DNA of 64,000 bases from Pseudooceanicola endophyticus. GTDB taxonomy: Bacteria > Pseudomonadota > Alphaproteobacteria > Rhodobacterales > Rhodobacteraceae. The DNA lies in NCBI RefSeq assembly GCF_018760365.1, contig NZ_JAHIAB010000015.1:62001-126000 (forward strand), read 5' to 3'. Positions 1 through 8,481 of this stretch are shown here, in pieces. The notes below the pieces were generated by a model. It made no database searches and had not been told where the DNA came from. It worked only from the letters and a program-made list of their open reading frames with translations. Position 1 is the first letter of the stretch. Every line of letters starts with the position of its first letter. A program made the translations under genes and the position numbers.

Positions 1-441
1 CGAGGCGATGTTCCAGTGGGTGCGTTCGCGGATCGACTGGATCGTCGGCTTGGTGGTGCCCACCAGCTTGGAGATCTGGCCATCGGTCAGCTCCGGGTGG
101 AACTTGACCAGCCACAGGATCGAGTTCGGACGGTCCTGGCGCTTGGAGAGCGGGGTGTAGCGCGGGCCACGGCGCTTTTCCTCGCCCACGGCAGAGGGGT
201 TAAACTTCAGCTTCAGCTTGTGAAGCGGGTCCTTCTCGGCCTTGTCGATTTCCTGCTGCGTGAGCTGGTTGTTGGCGATCGGGTCGAAGCCCTTGACGCC
301 GGCGGCCACATCGCCATCGGCAATGCCCTGAACCTCAAGCTCGTGCATGCCGGTGAAATCGGCGATCTGCTTGAAGGTCATCGTCGTGTTGTCCACCAGC
401 CAGACGGCGGTGGCCTTCGCCATGATCGGTTTGCCCTGCAT
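1..441 (-). CDS. trcR: Cell-cycle transcriptional regulator TrcR (DUF1013), C-terminus cut by window edge
   Basis: The reading frame is open to the left edge, giving 147 codons with no stop. It starts MQGKPIMAKATAVWLVDNT, followed by a TFKQIADFTGMHELEV segment and later FHPELTDGQISKLVGTTKP, which are hallmarks of the DUF1013 family called TrcR in Rhodobacterales. Two helix-turn-helix-like stretches (about residues 20-45 and 112-140) suggest DNA or RNA-polymerase binding. The upstream ATG at 441 is chosen because AAGGAG lies about 7 bases before it; the internal ATG at 423 lacks this. Identity comes from motif recognition. The role in cell-cycle transcription is family knowledge, not visible here. 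Confidence 0.85.
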   Translation of the reverse strand, partial: MQGKPIMAKATAVWLVDNTTMTFKQIADFTGMHELEVQGIADGDVAAGVKGFDPIANNQLTQQEIDKAEKDPLHKLKLKFNPSAVGEEKRRGPRYTPLSKRQDRPNSILWLVKFHPELTDGQISKLVGTTKPTIQSIRERTHWNIAS

Positions 442-578
442 GTCGCACTCCTTAAAAGCTACAGCTTCCCCGCTGCCTGGCTTTGGGGCCGAGGCGGCAT
501 CGCTTGGCGATGCAGGTTTCCGTTGTCGGGGAACTTGAGCGTTATATAGTCTTGCAAGGTTGAAATTGGAAGAGCGGA

Positions 579-1217
579 ATGCGCAAGGCCCTTCTGGGAC
601 TGGCTTTCGCCGCCCTGATGCCCCTTGCGGGGGCGCGGGCGGACACGGCCGGAGACTTCGATTACTACGTCCTGTCGCTGTCCTGGTCGCCCGGCTGGTG
701 CGCGACGGAGGGCCGCGGTCAGGATGCCGCGCAATGCGCCCCCGGGCGCAACCTGGGCTGGATCCTGCACGGCCTCTGGCCGCAGTACGAACGCGGCTAT
801 CCGAAGAACTGCGCGGTCCCGAGCCGGGCGCCCTCGGCGGCGCAGACCCGGGCGATGAGCGACATCATGGGCAGCAGCGGCCTGGCGGCGCATGAATGGA
901 AGACCCACGGCACCTGTTCGGGACTGTCCGCGGGGGCCTATTTCGACCTCTCGCGCAAGGCATTCGAAAAGATCACGCCGCCCCCGCTGCTCAAGGCCAT
1001 GTCCCGCGACGCAAGGCTCTCTCCCAGCGTCCTCGAATCGGCCTTCATGGCCGACAATCCGGGGCTGACGCCGGGGGGAATCACCATCACCTGTTCCGGT
1101 GGCCGCATCCGCGAGGCCCGGATCTGCCTGACCCGGGACCTGCAGTTCCGCGACTGCGCACCGGATGTGGCCCGCGACTGTTCCCGGCACACCGCGATCT
1201 TCGACGCGATCCGCTAG
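579..1217 (+). CDS. Ribonuclease T2 family protein, secreted
   Basis: This 212-residue protein begins with a signal peptide (MRKALLGLAFAALMPLAGARA, probable cut after residue 21), so it should act in the periplasm or outside the cell. Both RNase T2 active-site segments are intact: CAS I as ILHGLWPQ (His64) and CAS II as HEWKTHGTC (His105, Glu106, Lys108, His110). Eight cysteines fit the disulfide-rich T2 fold. The family cleaves single-stranded RNA through a 2',3'-cyclic phosphate and probably serves nutrient scavenging. It stands alone, divergent from trcR and convergent with the quinone oxidoreductase 30 bases downstream. Confidence 0.92.
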   Translation: MRKALLGLAFAALMPLAGARADTAGDFDYYVLSLSWSPGWCATEGRGQDAAQCAPGRNLGWILHGLWPQYERGYPKNCAVPSRAPSAAQTRAMSDIMGSSGLAAHEWKTHGTCSGLSAGAYFDLSRKAFEKITPPPLLKAMSRDARLSPSVLESAFMADNPGLTPGGITITCSGGRIREARICLTRDLQFRDCAPDVARDCSRHTAIFDAIR

Positions 1218-1247
1218 GCCATCCTCCCGGTTCCGGCCGCGCGGGTC

Positions 1248-2222
1248 TCAGCCCCCGACCCGCAGCACGATCTTGCCGACATGGGCCGAGCTTTCCATGC
1301 GGGCATGGGCGGCGGCGGCCTCTTCCAGCGGGAAGGTGCTGTCGATCAGCGGTGCGACCCGGCCCGCCTCCAGCAGCGGCCAGACATGGCGGCGCAGCTC
1401 TTCGGCGATCCCGGCCTTTGCCTGATCGGACTGGGCGCGCAGGGTCGATCCGGTGACCACCAGGCGCTTCATCATCACCTGGGCAAAGTTCACCTCGGCT
1501 TTCGCACCGCCCAGGAAGGCGATCATCACCAGCCGGCCATCCTGCTTCAGCACCTTGATATCGCGGGGAATGTAGCCGCCGCCCACCATGTCCAGCACAA
1601 CATCGACACCGCCCTCGGCCTTCAGCACCTCGGCAAAATCCGCCTCGCGGTAGTTGATCGCCCGGTCGGCGCCCAGCTCCAGGCAGGCGGCGCATTTCTC
1701 CGCCGTCCCCGCGGTCACGAACACCCGCGCCCCGAAGGCCTTCGCCAGCTGGATCGCCGTGGTGCCGATCCCCGAGGTCCCGCCATGCACCAGCAGGCTC
1801 TCGCCGCCCTTCAGCGCGCCGCGGCGAAAGACGTTTTCCCAGACGGTGAAGAAGGTCTCGGGCAGGCAGGCGGCTTCCCGCATCCCCATGCCCGCCGGCA
1901 CCGGCAGGCAATGGGCCCAGGGCGTGACCACCGCCTCGCCGTAGCCCCCCCCCGGCAAGAGCGCGCAGACCTGCGTGCCAACCGCGCTTTCCGGCACGCC
2001 CGGCCCCACCGCCTCGACAATCCCCGAGGCTTCCAGCCCCGGCAGGTCCGACGCCCCGGGCGGCGGATCGTAGGCCCCGGCCCGTTGCAGCGCATCGGGC
2101 CGGTTCACCCCGGCATAGGCCACCTTCAGACGCACCTCGCCCGGGCCGGGCGCGGGCACATCCCGCTCGGCCAGAGTCAGAACCTCCGGCCCGCCGGGCC
2201 TCGAAATCTCGATCACACGCAT
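1248..2222 (-). CDS. NAD(P)H:quinone oxidoreductase, zinc-free MDR family
   Basis: A 324-residue medium-chain dehydrogenase/reductase of the quinone-reductase/crotonase-reductase branch. It starts MRVIEISRPGGPEVL, with a GroES-like N-terminal domain (ERDVPAPGPGEV and AGVNRPD), the marker LVHGGTSGIGTTAIQLAK for the NADP-binding Rossmann fold near residue 145, and a typical C-terminus ending SSAHVGKIVLRV. The zinc-binding cysteines of true alcohol dehydrogenases are absent. ATG 2222 is preferred over the in-frame start at 2258 because GAGGGG precedes it and the family begins here. The substrate cannot be told; quinones or enones are usual. Confidence 0.88.
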   Translation of the reverse strand: MRVIEISRPGGPEVLTLAERDVPAPGPGEVRLKVAYAGVNRPDALQRAGAYDPPPGASDLPGLEASGIVEAVGPGVPESAVGTQVCALLPGGGYGEAVVTPWAHCLPVPAGMGMREAACLPETFFTVWENVFRRGALKGGESLLVHGGTSGIGTTAIQLAKAFGARVFVTAGTAEKCAACLELGADRAINYREADFAEVLKAEGGVDVVLDMVGGGYIPRDIKVLKQDGRLVMIAFLGGAKAEVNFAQVMMKRLVVTGSTLRAQSDQAKAGIAEELRRHVWPLLEAGRVAPLIDSTFPLEEAAAAHARMESSAHVGKIVLRVGG

Positions 2223-2255
2223 GAATCCCCTCTGGCAGGCCGCGCCCACCCCATT

Positions 2256-2292
2256 CATTTTCTTGTTAAAAATACCTCCGCCGGAGGCGTCC
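2256..2292 (-). repeat. Dispersed intergenic element, copy A
   Basis: Read on the minus strand it begins GACGCCTCCGGCGGAGG, continues TATTTTTAACAAG and ends AAAATG. It lies 32 bases after the stop of the COQ9 gene and in that gene's orientation. It matches copies at 5488-5525, 18452-18488 and 23742-23773. It encodes nothing obvious; the GCCTCCGGCGG part is a small palindrome. Confidence 0.7.
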
Positions 2293-2324
2293 CGACAGAG
2301 GCCACCGGCGCAACGCGGCGCGCC

Positions 2325-3029
2325 TTACGCACCGCGCCCCATCTGGCCCGGCAGGTCCGAAGCCCCTTTCGGCGCCTTCACCCGCGCGAACAGCCCCAGC
2401 GGCTTCTCCAGCATCCGCCCCAGCGGAGAGGCCGCCACGCGCCCCTTCACCTTCTCGAACCGCATCACCCCCTCGATCCGCCGTTCGAGGAATTCCCGCG
2501 TCGCATGGCCATCCAGAGAATCATCGCCCAGCCAGTAGAGCACGGTCGCCGAATAGACCCCCGACAGGGTCATCCGCTTGGTGTACCAGTTAACGTCCTC
2601 GGAGGTATCGCCAAGGGCGGTCCAGATCGCATCCGCCGTGCCCCAGACCGCCTTGGCCCCGTCGGCGGCGTGCTGCGGCAGCGCGAACAGCGTGCTGCCC
2701 CGGCGCACCAGCTCGCGATCGGCCAGCTCCAGCCGGATCTCGATGGCGCGGGCGATCTTTTCCGAGAACCGCAGCCCCGAGAGATCCTCGGCCTGCAGCT
2801 GCGCCACCATCTGCGCATCGCCCTGGCGATGGTAGGCCAGCGCCATGTCCACGGCACCGCGCGGGAACAGCACCCGGGCGGCCTCCAGGCTCAGCTCCGA
2901 ATCGGCTGCCGCCGCCCGCAGGCTCGTCTCGCTCCAGCCATCGAAGGGCACGTGCATCAGCGCCGCGTCCAGCATGCGCTCCCGCGCCGAGGGCCCTGCC
3001 CCTCCGGGGCTCGTGATCTCGTCGTTCAT
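2325..3029 (-). CDS. COQ9 family protein, ubiquinone biosynthesis
   Basis: A 234-residue protein matching the COQ9/TetR-fold family. It has an N-terminal helical repressor-like part (ERMLDAALMHVPFDGWSE, residues 17-34) and the conserved C-terminal tryptophan-rich core (VWGTADAIWTALGDTSEDVNWYTKR, then LSGVYSATVLYWLGD). In eukaryotes COQ9 binds lipids and helps COQ7 hydroxylate the quinone ring; an equivalent role in ubiquinone synthesis is inferred. It is divergent from rpsU with about 140 bases between, which hold the rpsU promoter. The start ATG at 3029 has AAGGAGACAGCC upstream. Confidence 0.88.
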   Translation of the reverse strand: MNDEITSPGGAGPSARERMLDAALMHVPFDGWSETSLRAAAADSELSLEAARVLFPRGAVDMALAYHRQGDAQMVAQLQAEDLSGLRFSEKIARAIEIRLELADRELVRRGSTLFALPQHAADGAKAVWGTADAIWTALGDTSEDVNWYTKRMTLSGVYSATVLYWLGDDSLDGHATREFLERRIEGVMRFEKVKGRVAASPLGRMLEKPLGLFARVKAPKGASDLPGQMGRGA

Positions 3030-3089
3030 GGCTGTCTCCTTTCGATCTCGACACCCGGCGCGCGTCTCTTGGGGGCACGGGCTTCCGTC

Positions 3090-3118
3090 TGGACAACTAG
3101 GGCGATGGCTGCTATACG
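3090..3118 (+). promoter_or_regulatory. Predicted sigma-70-type promoter of rpsU
   Basis: TGGACA (3090-3095) and TATACG (3113-3118) are separated by exactly 17 bases and sit 53 bases before the rpsU ATG. The same -10 hexamer and spacing occur upstream of rpmI (10326-10354). Assigned from sequence only. Confidence 0.55.
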
Positions 3119-3171
3119 GCCACCTCCTGCACTATCTGACAACTCTAACCTAGGAAGGTGGTGACAACCAC

Positions 3172-3378
3172 ATGCAGGTCTCTGTTCGCGACAACAACGT
3201 CGATCAGGCGCTCCGCGCCCTGAAGAAGAAGCTCCAGCGCGAAGGCGTTTTCCGTGAAATGAAGCTCAAGCAGCATTTCGAGAAGCCGTCTGAAAAGAAA
3301 GCGCGCGAGAAGGCAGAAGCTGTTCGCCGTGCCCGCAAGCTGGCACGCAAAAAAGCTCAGCGCGAAGGTCTCCTCTAA
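3172..3378 (+). CDS. rpsU: 30S ribosomal protein S21
   Basis: A 68-residue basic protein beginning [19 protein letters not shown] with the S21 signature ([11 protein letters not shown]) and a lysine/arginine-rich tail ending [10 protein letters not shown]21 binds the small ribosomal subunit near the anti-Shine-Dalgarno end of 16S rRNA and supports initiation. It is a single-gene unit with its own promoter (3090-3118). GGAAGGTGG lies 10-18 bases before the ATG, slightly far for a ribosome binding site. A terminator-like hairpin follows at 3440-3474. Confidence 0.97.
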   Translation: MQVSVRDNNVDQALRALKKKLQREGVFREMKLKQHFEKPSEKKAREKAEAVRRARKLARKKAQREGLL

Positions 3379-3439
3379 GACCCGGCCGCCGGCCTTTTCG
3401 AAGGGCATTTCCTTCGGAACGAACACGATGAAAATGGAC

Positions 3440-3474
3440 GACCCCCGCGGCCTGGCCCGGGGGTCTTCGCTTTT
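3440..3474 (+). terminator. Intrinsic terminator downstream of rpsU
   Basis: An 8-bp perfect stem GACCCCCG (3440-3447) / CGGGGGTC (3458-3465) with a 10-base loop is followed by TTCGCTTTT. It ends the plus-strand rpsU unit. It could also affect minus-strand transcripts leaving the Lrp gene, though no strong U-tract is present on that strand. Confidence 0.7.
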
Positions 3475-3557
3475 CGGGGCACCGGATTGGCCCGGCCCCG
3501 GATCGCCCCCGGATCGGCCAGGATCCGGACCCGCCCGTCCCCGGCCCCGTCTGACCC

Positions 3558-4010
3558 TCAGACCGGCAGCGCCGTGGTCTTGAAGACGGTGCGCAGCGCG
3601 AAGGAGCTCTGCATCCGCTGCACCCCCGGCAGCCGCGCCAGCGACTGGCGATGGATTCGGGCAAAGTCCTCCGAACTTTCGGCAACCACCTTCAGCAGGT
3701 AGTCCGCCGTGCCCGCCATCAGATGGCATTCCAGGATCTCGGGCACCCGGGCGACCGCGGTCTCGAAGGCTTCCAGCAGCTCGTCCGCCTGGCCCGACAG
3801 GCCGATCTCGACGAAGACGGTGGTCGCCAGCTGCATCCGGCGGGCATCCAGCAGGGCCACGTAGTTCTTGATCAGCCCGTCCTTCTCCAGCCGCTGCACG
3901 CGGCGGTGGCAGGCGGATTGCGACAGGCCGACCCTGTCCGAGAGATCCGCGTTGGAGATGCGGCCGTCCTTCTGAAGCACGCGCAGGATGGCGCGGTCGA
4001 TCTGGTCCAA
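3558..4010 (-). CDS. Lrp/AsnC family transcriptional regulator
   Basis: A 150-residue protein with an N-terminal winged helix (DRAILRVLQKDGRISNADL, then VGLSQSACHRRVQRLEKDG; residues 5-50) and a C-terminal RAM/AsnC ligand-binding domain (AGTADYLLKVVAESSEDF, residues 98-116). No ATG gives this frame at the expected length, so the start is taken as TTG 4010; AAGGA lies 12 bases upstream, rather far. Lrp-family proteins are amino-acid-responsive octameric DNA binders. Neighbours (mscL, rpsU) do not reveal the regulon. Confidence 0.87.
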   Translation of the reverse strand: MDQIDRAILRVLQKDGRISNADLSDRVGLSQSACHRRVQRLEKDGLIKNYVALLDARRMQLATTVFVEIGLSGQADELLEAFETAVARVPEILECHLMAGTADYLLKVVAESSEDFARIHRQSLARLPGVQRMQSSFALRTVFKTTALPV

Positions 4011-4127
4011 GGGGCTGATCCGTCCTTCTGGGGGCCCGGGGCGCGCAGGCTGGCGCGCGCAGGGGCGGTATCGGGCAAGATCCTTGCGCCATATCCCTGC
4101 GAAACACCAGCCCCCGCGTGGCGGTGA

Positions 4128-4571
4128 TCAGGCCGCCGGGTCCTTCTTCAGCACATCGCGGATCTCCAGCAACACATCGAGCTGGGTGGGACCGGCGGGT
4201 TTCTCCTCGGCGGGCGCGGCGGCTTCCTCGCGGATCACCCGGTCCTTCAGGCGGTTGACGTAGCGCACCAGCAGGAAGACCACGAAGGCCACCAGCAGGA
4301 AGTTGATCACCGCCGAGAGGAAGGCCCCGTAGGCAAAGACCACGGCCCCCGCATCGCGTGCCGCCGCCAGGCTGTCATAGGGCCCCTGCCCCGCCAGCAG
4401 CAGATAGTGGTTCGAAAAGTCGAGCCCCCCGGTCAGCAGCCCCAGGATCGGGTTCAGCAGGTCCGAGACCATGGATTTGACGATGGCGGTGAAGGCCGCC
4501 CCGATGATGATGCCCACCGCCATGTCGAGCACGTTGCCCTTGGCGATGAAGGCGCGAAATTCCTTCAACAT
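4128..4571 (-). CDS. mscL: Large-conductance mechanosensitive channel MscL
   Basis: 147 residues starting [21 protein letters not shown], the near-invariant MscL N-terminus with amphipathic helix and first pore-lining membrane helix (to about residue 40). The second membrane helix is about residues 70-95 ([20 protein letters not shown]), followed by the cytoplasmic helix (LLEIRDVL). MscL opens under membrane tension and releases osmolytes in hypo-osmotic shock. ATG 4571 is chosen over an in-frame start at 4604 because GAGGAACACC precedes it and the family starts with MLKEF. It is divergent from the GST gene. Confidence 0.95.
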   Translation of the reverse strand: MLKEFRAFIAKGNVLDMAVGIIIGAAFTAIVKSMVSDLLNPILGLLTGGLDFSNHYLLLAGQGPYDSLAAARDAGAVVFAYGAFLSAVINFLLVAFVVFLLVRYVNRLKDRVIREEAAAPAEEKPAGPTQLDVLLEIRDVLKKDPAA

Positions 4572-4711
4572 GGTGTTCCTCGTTAATGTGTGTTCACGGA
4601 CCATCTTACCTGCATCCCCGCACAGGCAAAGCTAGACTTGCCGTGGGTCCCCTCGTGGTTTTCGCACCGACTGCGGTTATATCGGTGCAAAGCGACAACA
4701 GGAGAGAGACG

Positions 4712-5407
4712 ATGTTCCCCGAAGACTTCCCGATCACCCGCAAATGGCCCGCCCAGTCGCCCGAGCTGCTGCAGCTCTATTCCTTCCCGACACCGAATGG
4801 CGTGAAGGTCTCGATCGCGCTGGAGGAGATGGAAATCCCCTACGAGGCGCACCGGGTGCCGCTGGGCGATGCCTATGTGCGCAGCCCGGAGTTCCTCTCG
4901 CTGTCGCCGAACAACAAGATCCCGGCGATCATCGACCCGAACGGCCCGGAGGGAGAGACCGTGGCGCTGTTCGAAAGCGGCGCCATTCTGATCTACCTGG
5001 CCGAGAAGACCGGCAAGCTGATGCCCCCCTCCGGCGCCGGGAAGTACGAGGTCATCAAGTGGCTGATGTGGCAGATGGGCGGCCTTGGCCCGATGCTGGG
5101 GCAGCTTGGCTATTTCCACAAGTTCGCCGGCCGCGAGATCGAGGATCCCCGCCCCCGTGATCGTTTCGTCACCGAGGGCAAGCGGCTTCTGAACGTGATC
5201 AACGGCCAGCTCGAGGGCAAGGACTGGGTGACCGGGGAGTTCTCGATCGCCGACATCGCCATTGCCCCCTGGCTGAACTCGGTCTTCTTCTACGAGGCTC
5301 AGGACCTGCTGGGCTGGGAGGACTTCGCGAACCTGCAGCCCTACCTGGACCGGTTCTTCGCCCGCCCCGCGGTGATCCGGGGCCGGACCATCCCGGCGGC
5401 GGACTGA
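4712..5407 (+). CDS. Glutathione S-transferase, Ure2p/YfcG/YghU-like
   Basis: 231 residues. The N-terminal thioredoxin-like domain contains LYSFPTPNGVKVSIALEE (TPNG replaces the catalytic Tyr/Ser/Cys region, as in the Nu/Ure2p-like class) and the glutathione-contact segment NNKIPAI plus ESGAILIYLAEKTGKL. The C-terminal helical domain carries WLMWQMGGLGPMLGQ and the N-capping motif FSIADIAIAPW. Such enzymes usually have disulfide-bond reductase or glutathione peroxidase activity. ATG 4712 is preceded by GGAGAGAGACG; the longer frame from 4586 runs through the intergenic region and lacks family similarity. Confidence 0.88.
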   Translation: MFPEDFPITRKWPAQSPELLQLYSFPTPNGVKVSIALEEMEIPYEAHRVPLGDAYVRSPEFLSLSPNNKIPAIIDPNGPEGETVALFESGAILIYLAEKTGKLMPPSGAGKYEVIKWLMWQMGGLGPMLGQLGYFHKFAGREIEDPRPRDRFVTEGKRLLNVINGQLEGKDWVTGEFSIADIAIAPWLNSVFFYEAQDLLGWEDFANLQPYLDRFFARPAVIRGRTIPAAD

Positions 5408-5435
5408 ACCGTACCGGGTGGAGCGGCAGCAACAG

Positions 5436-5464
5436 GCAAGGGCAGCCCCATGGGCCGCCCTTGC
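5436..5464. terminator. Hairpin between convergent gst and pheT, possible terminator
   Basis: GCAAGGGC (5436-5443) pairs perfectly with GCCCTTGC (5457-5464), with a further inner GCCC/GGGC pairing around CATG. No U-tract follows on either strand, so factor-independent termination is uncertain. A similar hairpin with a CCCCATGGG core is found at 27007-27039. Confidence 0.4.
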
Positions 5465-5487
5465 TGCATCGCAATGCCGGTGGAGAG

Positions 5488-5525
5488 ATGCGCCTCCGGC
5501 GGGGATATTTGGAGCCAGATGAAAG
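5488..5525 (+). repeat. Dispersed intergenic element, copy B
   Basis: Begins ATGCGCCTCCGGCGGGG, then ATATTTGGAGCCAGATGAAAG. It lies about 80 bases after the GST stop in the same orientation, i.e. on the 3' side of that gene like the other three copies. Confidence 0.7.
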
Positions 5526-5597
5526 AGCCTGCGGTGGTGAGGGACGGCGGGCGGGGCGTCTCTCCCGGAACGGGAGAGAGCGTCCGACCGTCCGTCC

Positions 5598-7997
5598 TCA
5601 GCCGCGCAGGGCGCCGCCGGTGGCCTTCGCGACCTTCTCGACGATTTTCGTACTGATCGCCTCGATGTCCTTCTCCTTCAGCGTGACGTCCTGCGGCTGC
5701 AGGCGCACGGTGAGGGCAAGGCTCTTCTTGCCCTCGCCCAGGGCGCCGCCGATGAACTCATCGAAGACCCGCACATCGGTGATCAGCGCCTTGTCGGCCC
5801 CGGCAGCGGCATTGACCAGCGTCAGCGCCTCGACGCGCTCATCGACGATGAAGGCGAAGTCGCGCTCGACCGGCTGCAGGTCGTTCAGGGTCACGGCCCC
5901 CTTCGAGGTGGTGGCATTGCGCGGCAGCGGGATTTCTTCCGGCCAGATGGTGAAGCCCACGGCGGGGCCCTTCACATCCATCTGCTGCAGGATCTTCGGA
6001 TGGATCTCGCCGAAGACGGCCAGCATCTTCTTCGGACCAAGGCAGATCCGGCCATGGCGGCCCGGATGGAACCAGGCAGCTCCGTCGCGCAGGATCTGCA
6101 CCTTCGCGGGCGCGCCGATGGCCGCCAGCACAGCCTCGACGTCGGCCTTGGCGTCGAAGACATCGACCGCGCGGGCGGCGCCGTGCAGATCCTTCGGCCC
6201 GGTCTGGCCGACCAGCAGGCCGGTGACCTGGAGGTGCTGCTCGCCCGGCTCGCCGCCGGTGAAGGCCGCACCGACCTCGAACAGCGCCATGTCGGCCATG
6301 CCGCGCGCCTGGTTGCGCGCCGCCGCCTGCAACAGGCCCGCCAGCAGGTCGGGACGCATGTGGCTCATCTCGGATGAAATCGGGTTCGCCACCATGGTTG
6401 CATCATCGCCGCCGCCGAACAGAGTGGCCGTTGCCTTGTCGATGAAGCTGTAGGTCACGCATTCGTTGTAGCCGAGCGCCGCCACCGTGCGCCGTGCGAT
6501 CTGCTCGCGCTGCTGCATCGGGGTCAGGATGGGCTTGGGCACGCCCGGCAGCATCCGCGCCATCGGCTTGGGCTCAAGCTTGGTGAGGGAGGCCATGCGG
6601 GCCACCTCTTCCACCAGGTCCGCCTCGCCCAGCACGTCGGGGCGCCAGGACGGCACCTGCGCCATGTCGCCCTCCATCACGAAGCCCAGGCGCTCCAGCG
6701 TGGCGCGCTGCTCCTCTGCGGGAATATCCATCCCCACCAGCGACGAGCAGCGATCGGTATCCAGACGATAGGCCCGCGACACGTCCGGCACCTCGCCCGC
6801 CACGACCTTGCCGCTTACCGCGCCACCGCAGAGTTCCACGATCAGCGCGCAGGCCCGGTCCAGCGCCTCCATGTTGAAGCCCGGATCGATGCCACGCTCG
6901 TTGCGGTAGCGCGCGTCCGAGTTGATCTTCAGCGCACGCCCGCCCTCGGCGATCGAAACGAAGTCCCAGAAGGCCGCCTCGACGAAGACATCGGTGGTTT
7001 CCTCGGTGCAGCCCGAGACCTCGCCGCCCATGATGCCGCCGATGCTTTCGACGCCGTTGTCATCGGAAATCACCAGCACGCCGGCGGGGATCTCGTAGGT
7101 CTTCTCGTCCAGCGCCAGAAGCTCCTCGCCGCCCTTGGCACGGGAAATCACCAGATCCCCGGCGATCTTGCCGGCATCGAAGACGTGCAGCGGGCGGTTC
7201 AGGTCGTAGGTGAAATAGTTCGTCACATCGACCAGAGCGGAGATCGGGCGCAGCCCGATGGCGCGCAGCTTCTGTTGCAGCCATTCGGGGCTGGGGCCGT
7301 TCTTCACGCCCTTGATCAGGCGACCGGCGAAGACCAGGCAGCCGTCCTTTGCGCTCTCGTCGATGGTGACGCCGACCGGGCAGTCGCCCGCGGTCTCTTC
7401 CAGCGCATAGGCGGGCATCGGCTTCAGCGTGCCAAGGCCGCGTGCCGCCAGGTCGCGGGCCACGCCGCGCACGCCAAGCGCATCGGGGCGGTTCGGCGTG
7501 ATCGCGATCTCGATCACCGGATCGACGGCGGCGGGGCGGTTCTGGGCCAGCCAGGCGGAGAATTCCTGGCCCACCTCGCCGCTCTCCAGCTCGATGATGC
7601 CGTTATGCTCGTCCGAAAGCTCCAGCTCGCGCTCCGAGGCCATCATGCCATGGCTTTCCACGCCGCGGATCTTGCCGACGGAGATGGTGATGTCGAGGCC
7701 GGGGATATACATGCCGGGCTTGGCCAGCACCACGGTGATGCCCGCGCGTGCGTTCGGCGCACCGCAGACCACCTGGGTCTCGCCGGTGTCCGCCAGAACC
7801 TTGCAGACCCGCAGCTTGTCCGCATCGGGGTGCTGCTCGGCTTCCAGGATCTTCGCCAGGGTGAAGCCCTTCAGCTTCGCCGCCGGGTCCTCCACGCCCT
7901 CGACCTCAAGGCCGAGGTCGGTCAGCGTCTCGAGGATGAGATCCAGCGAGGCATCAGTATCAAGGTGTTCTTTCAGCCAGGAAAGGGTGAATTTCAT
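5598..7997 (-). CDS. pheT: Phenylalanine--tRNA ligase beta subunit
   Basis: 799 residues, normal length. Domains in order: an N-terminal tRNA-binding OB fold (about residues 40-150, with HPDADKLRVCKV and VVCGAPNAR), the B3/B4 editing domain (about 210-380, with ISALVDVTNYFTYDLNRPLHVFD), the B5 domain (about 405-475), the catalytic-like core, and a C-terminal FDX-ACB anticodon-binding domain (LQPVERDFAFIVDE, about 705-799). With PheS it forms the (alpha-beta)2 enzyme charging tRNA-Phe. It starts 3 bases after the yrhK stop, so the two are surely cotranscribed. Confidence 0.98.
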   Translation of the reverse strand: MKFTLSWLKEHLDTDASLDLILETLTDLGLEVEGVEDPAAKLKGFTLAKILEAEQHPDADKLRVCKVLADTGETQVVCGAPNARAGITVVLAKPGMYIPGLDITISVGKIRGVESHGMMASERELELSDEHNGIIELESGEVGQEFSAWLAQNRPAAVDPVIEIAITPNRPDALGVRGVARDLAARGLGTLKPMPAYALEETAGDCPVGVTIDESAKDGCLVFAGRLIKGVKNGPSPEWLQQKLRAIGLRPISALVDVTNYFTYDLNRPLHVFDAGKIAGDLVISRAKGGEELLALDEKTYEIPAGVLVISDDNGVESIGGIMGGEVSGCTEETTDVFVEAAFWDFVSIAEGGRALKINSDARYRNERGIDPGFNMEALDRACALIVELCGGAVSGKVVAGEVPDVSRAYRLDTDRCSSLVGMDIPAEEQRATLERLGFVMEGDMAQVPSWRPDVLGEADLVEEVARMASLTKLEPKPMARMLPGVPKPILTPMQQREQIARRTVAALGYNECVTYSFIDKATATLFGGGDDATMVANPISSEMSHMRPDLLAGLLQAAARNQARGMADMALFEVGAAFTGGEPGEQHLQVTGLLVGQTGPKDLHGAARAVDVFDAKADVEAVLAAIGAPAKVQILRDGAAWFHPGRHGRICLGPKKMLAVFGEIHPKILQQMDVKGPAVGFTIWPEEIPLPRNATTSKGAVTLNDLQPVERDFAFIVDERVEALTLVNAAAGADKALITDVRVFDEFIGGALGEGKKSLALTVRLQPQDVTLKEKDIEAISTKIVEKVAKATGGALRG

Positions 7998-8000
7998 GGG

Positions 8001-8282
8001 TCAGTCCTTCAGGCGGGAGGCGAGGTCGGCGTCATCGCCCATACGGTAAAGTTTGATTTCACGGATCAGCCGCAGCGTGGGCTTGGCGGCGAAGAGGACC
8101 GAACCGATCAGAAACAGCCAGGTCCCCGGGGTCATGAGGCTTTCGTAGAAGAAGAAGACGGAGCCGATGATGAAGCACAGCGCCGCCCCGAAATCCACGC
8201 AGGTATGGGCGATCTCGAACAGGGCGTAGATACGCTTGCTGTCCTCGCTCAGCTGGCGGGTCTCGTGGCGGAAGAGTTTCAT
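8001..8282 (-). CDS. YrhK family small membrane protein
   Basis: 93 residues with two hydrophobic helices (about 28-48 and 53-70: FGAALCFIIGSVFFFY and GTWLFLIGSVLFAA) and a basic cytoplasmic tail, KPTLRLIREIKLYRMG. This matches the YrhK-like family (PF14145), of unknown function. It sits between pheS and pheT and abuts pheT (3-base gap), so it is part of the phe operon. Whether it contributes to aminoacylation or simply shares expression is unknown. Confidence 0.8.
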   Translation of the reverse strand: MKLFRHETRQLSEDSKRIYALFEIAHTCVDFGAALCFIIGSVFFFYESLMTPGTWLFLIGSVLFAAKPTLRLIREIKLYRMGDDADLASRLKD

Positions 8283-8481
8283 GCAGGCAACCTTTCCGGG
8301 ATCAGGCGGGGGAATGTCCCCTCAACTGCGGCCCGAAGGCCCTCCGGCAAGGTCCGCGCGGCGTTCACCGCCCGACCGGCCGCGCCGGACCGCCCCCCCG
8401 GGCGGGCGCGTTGCGCCCCCCTGCGGTCGGGCACCAGCCTTGCGGCATCGCCCGTCGGGTTGCGGTCCGGCTGCATCGGCC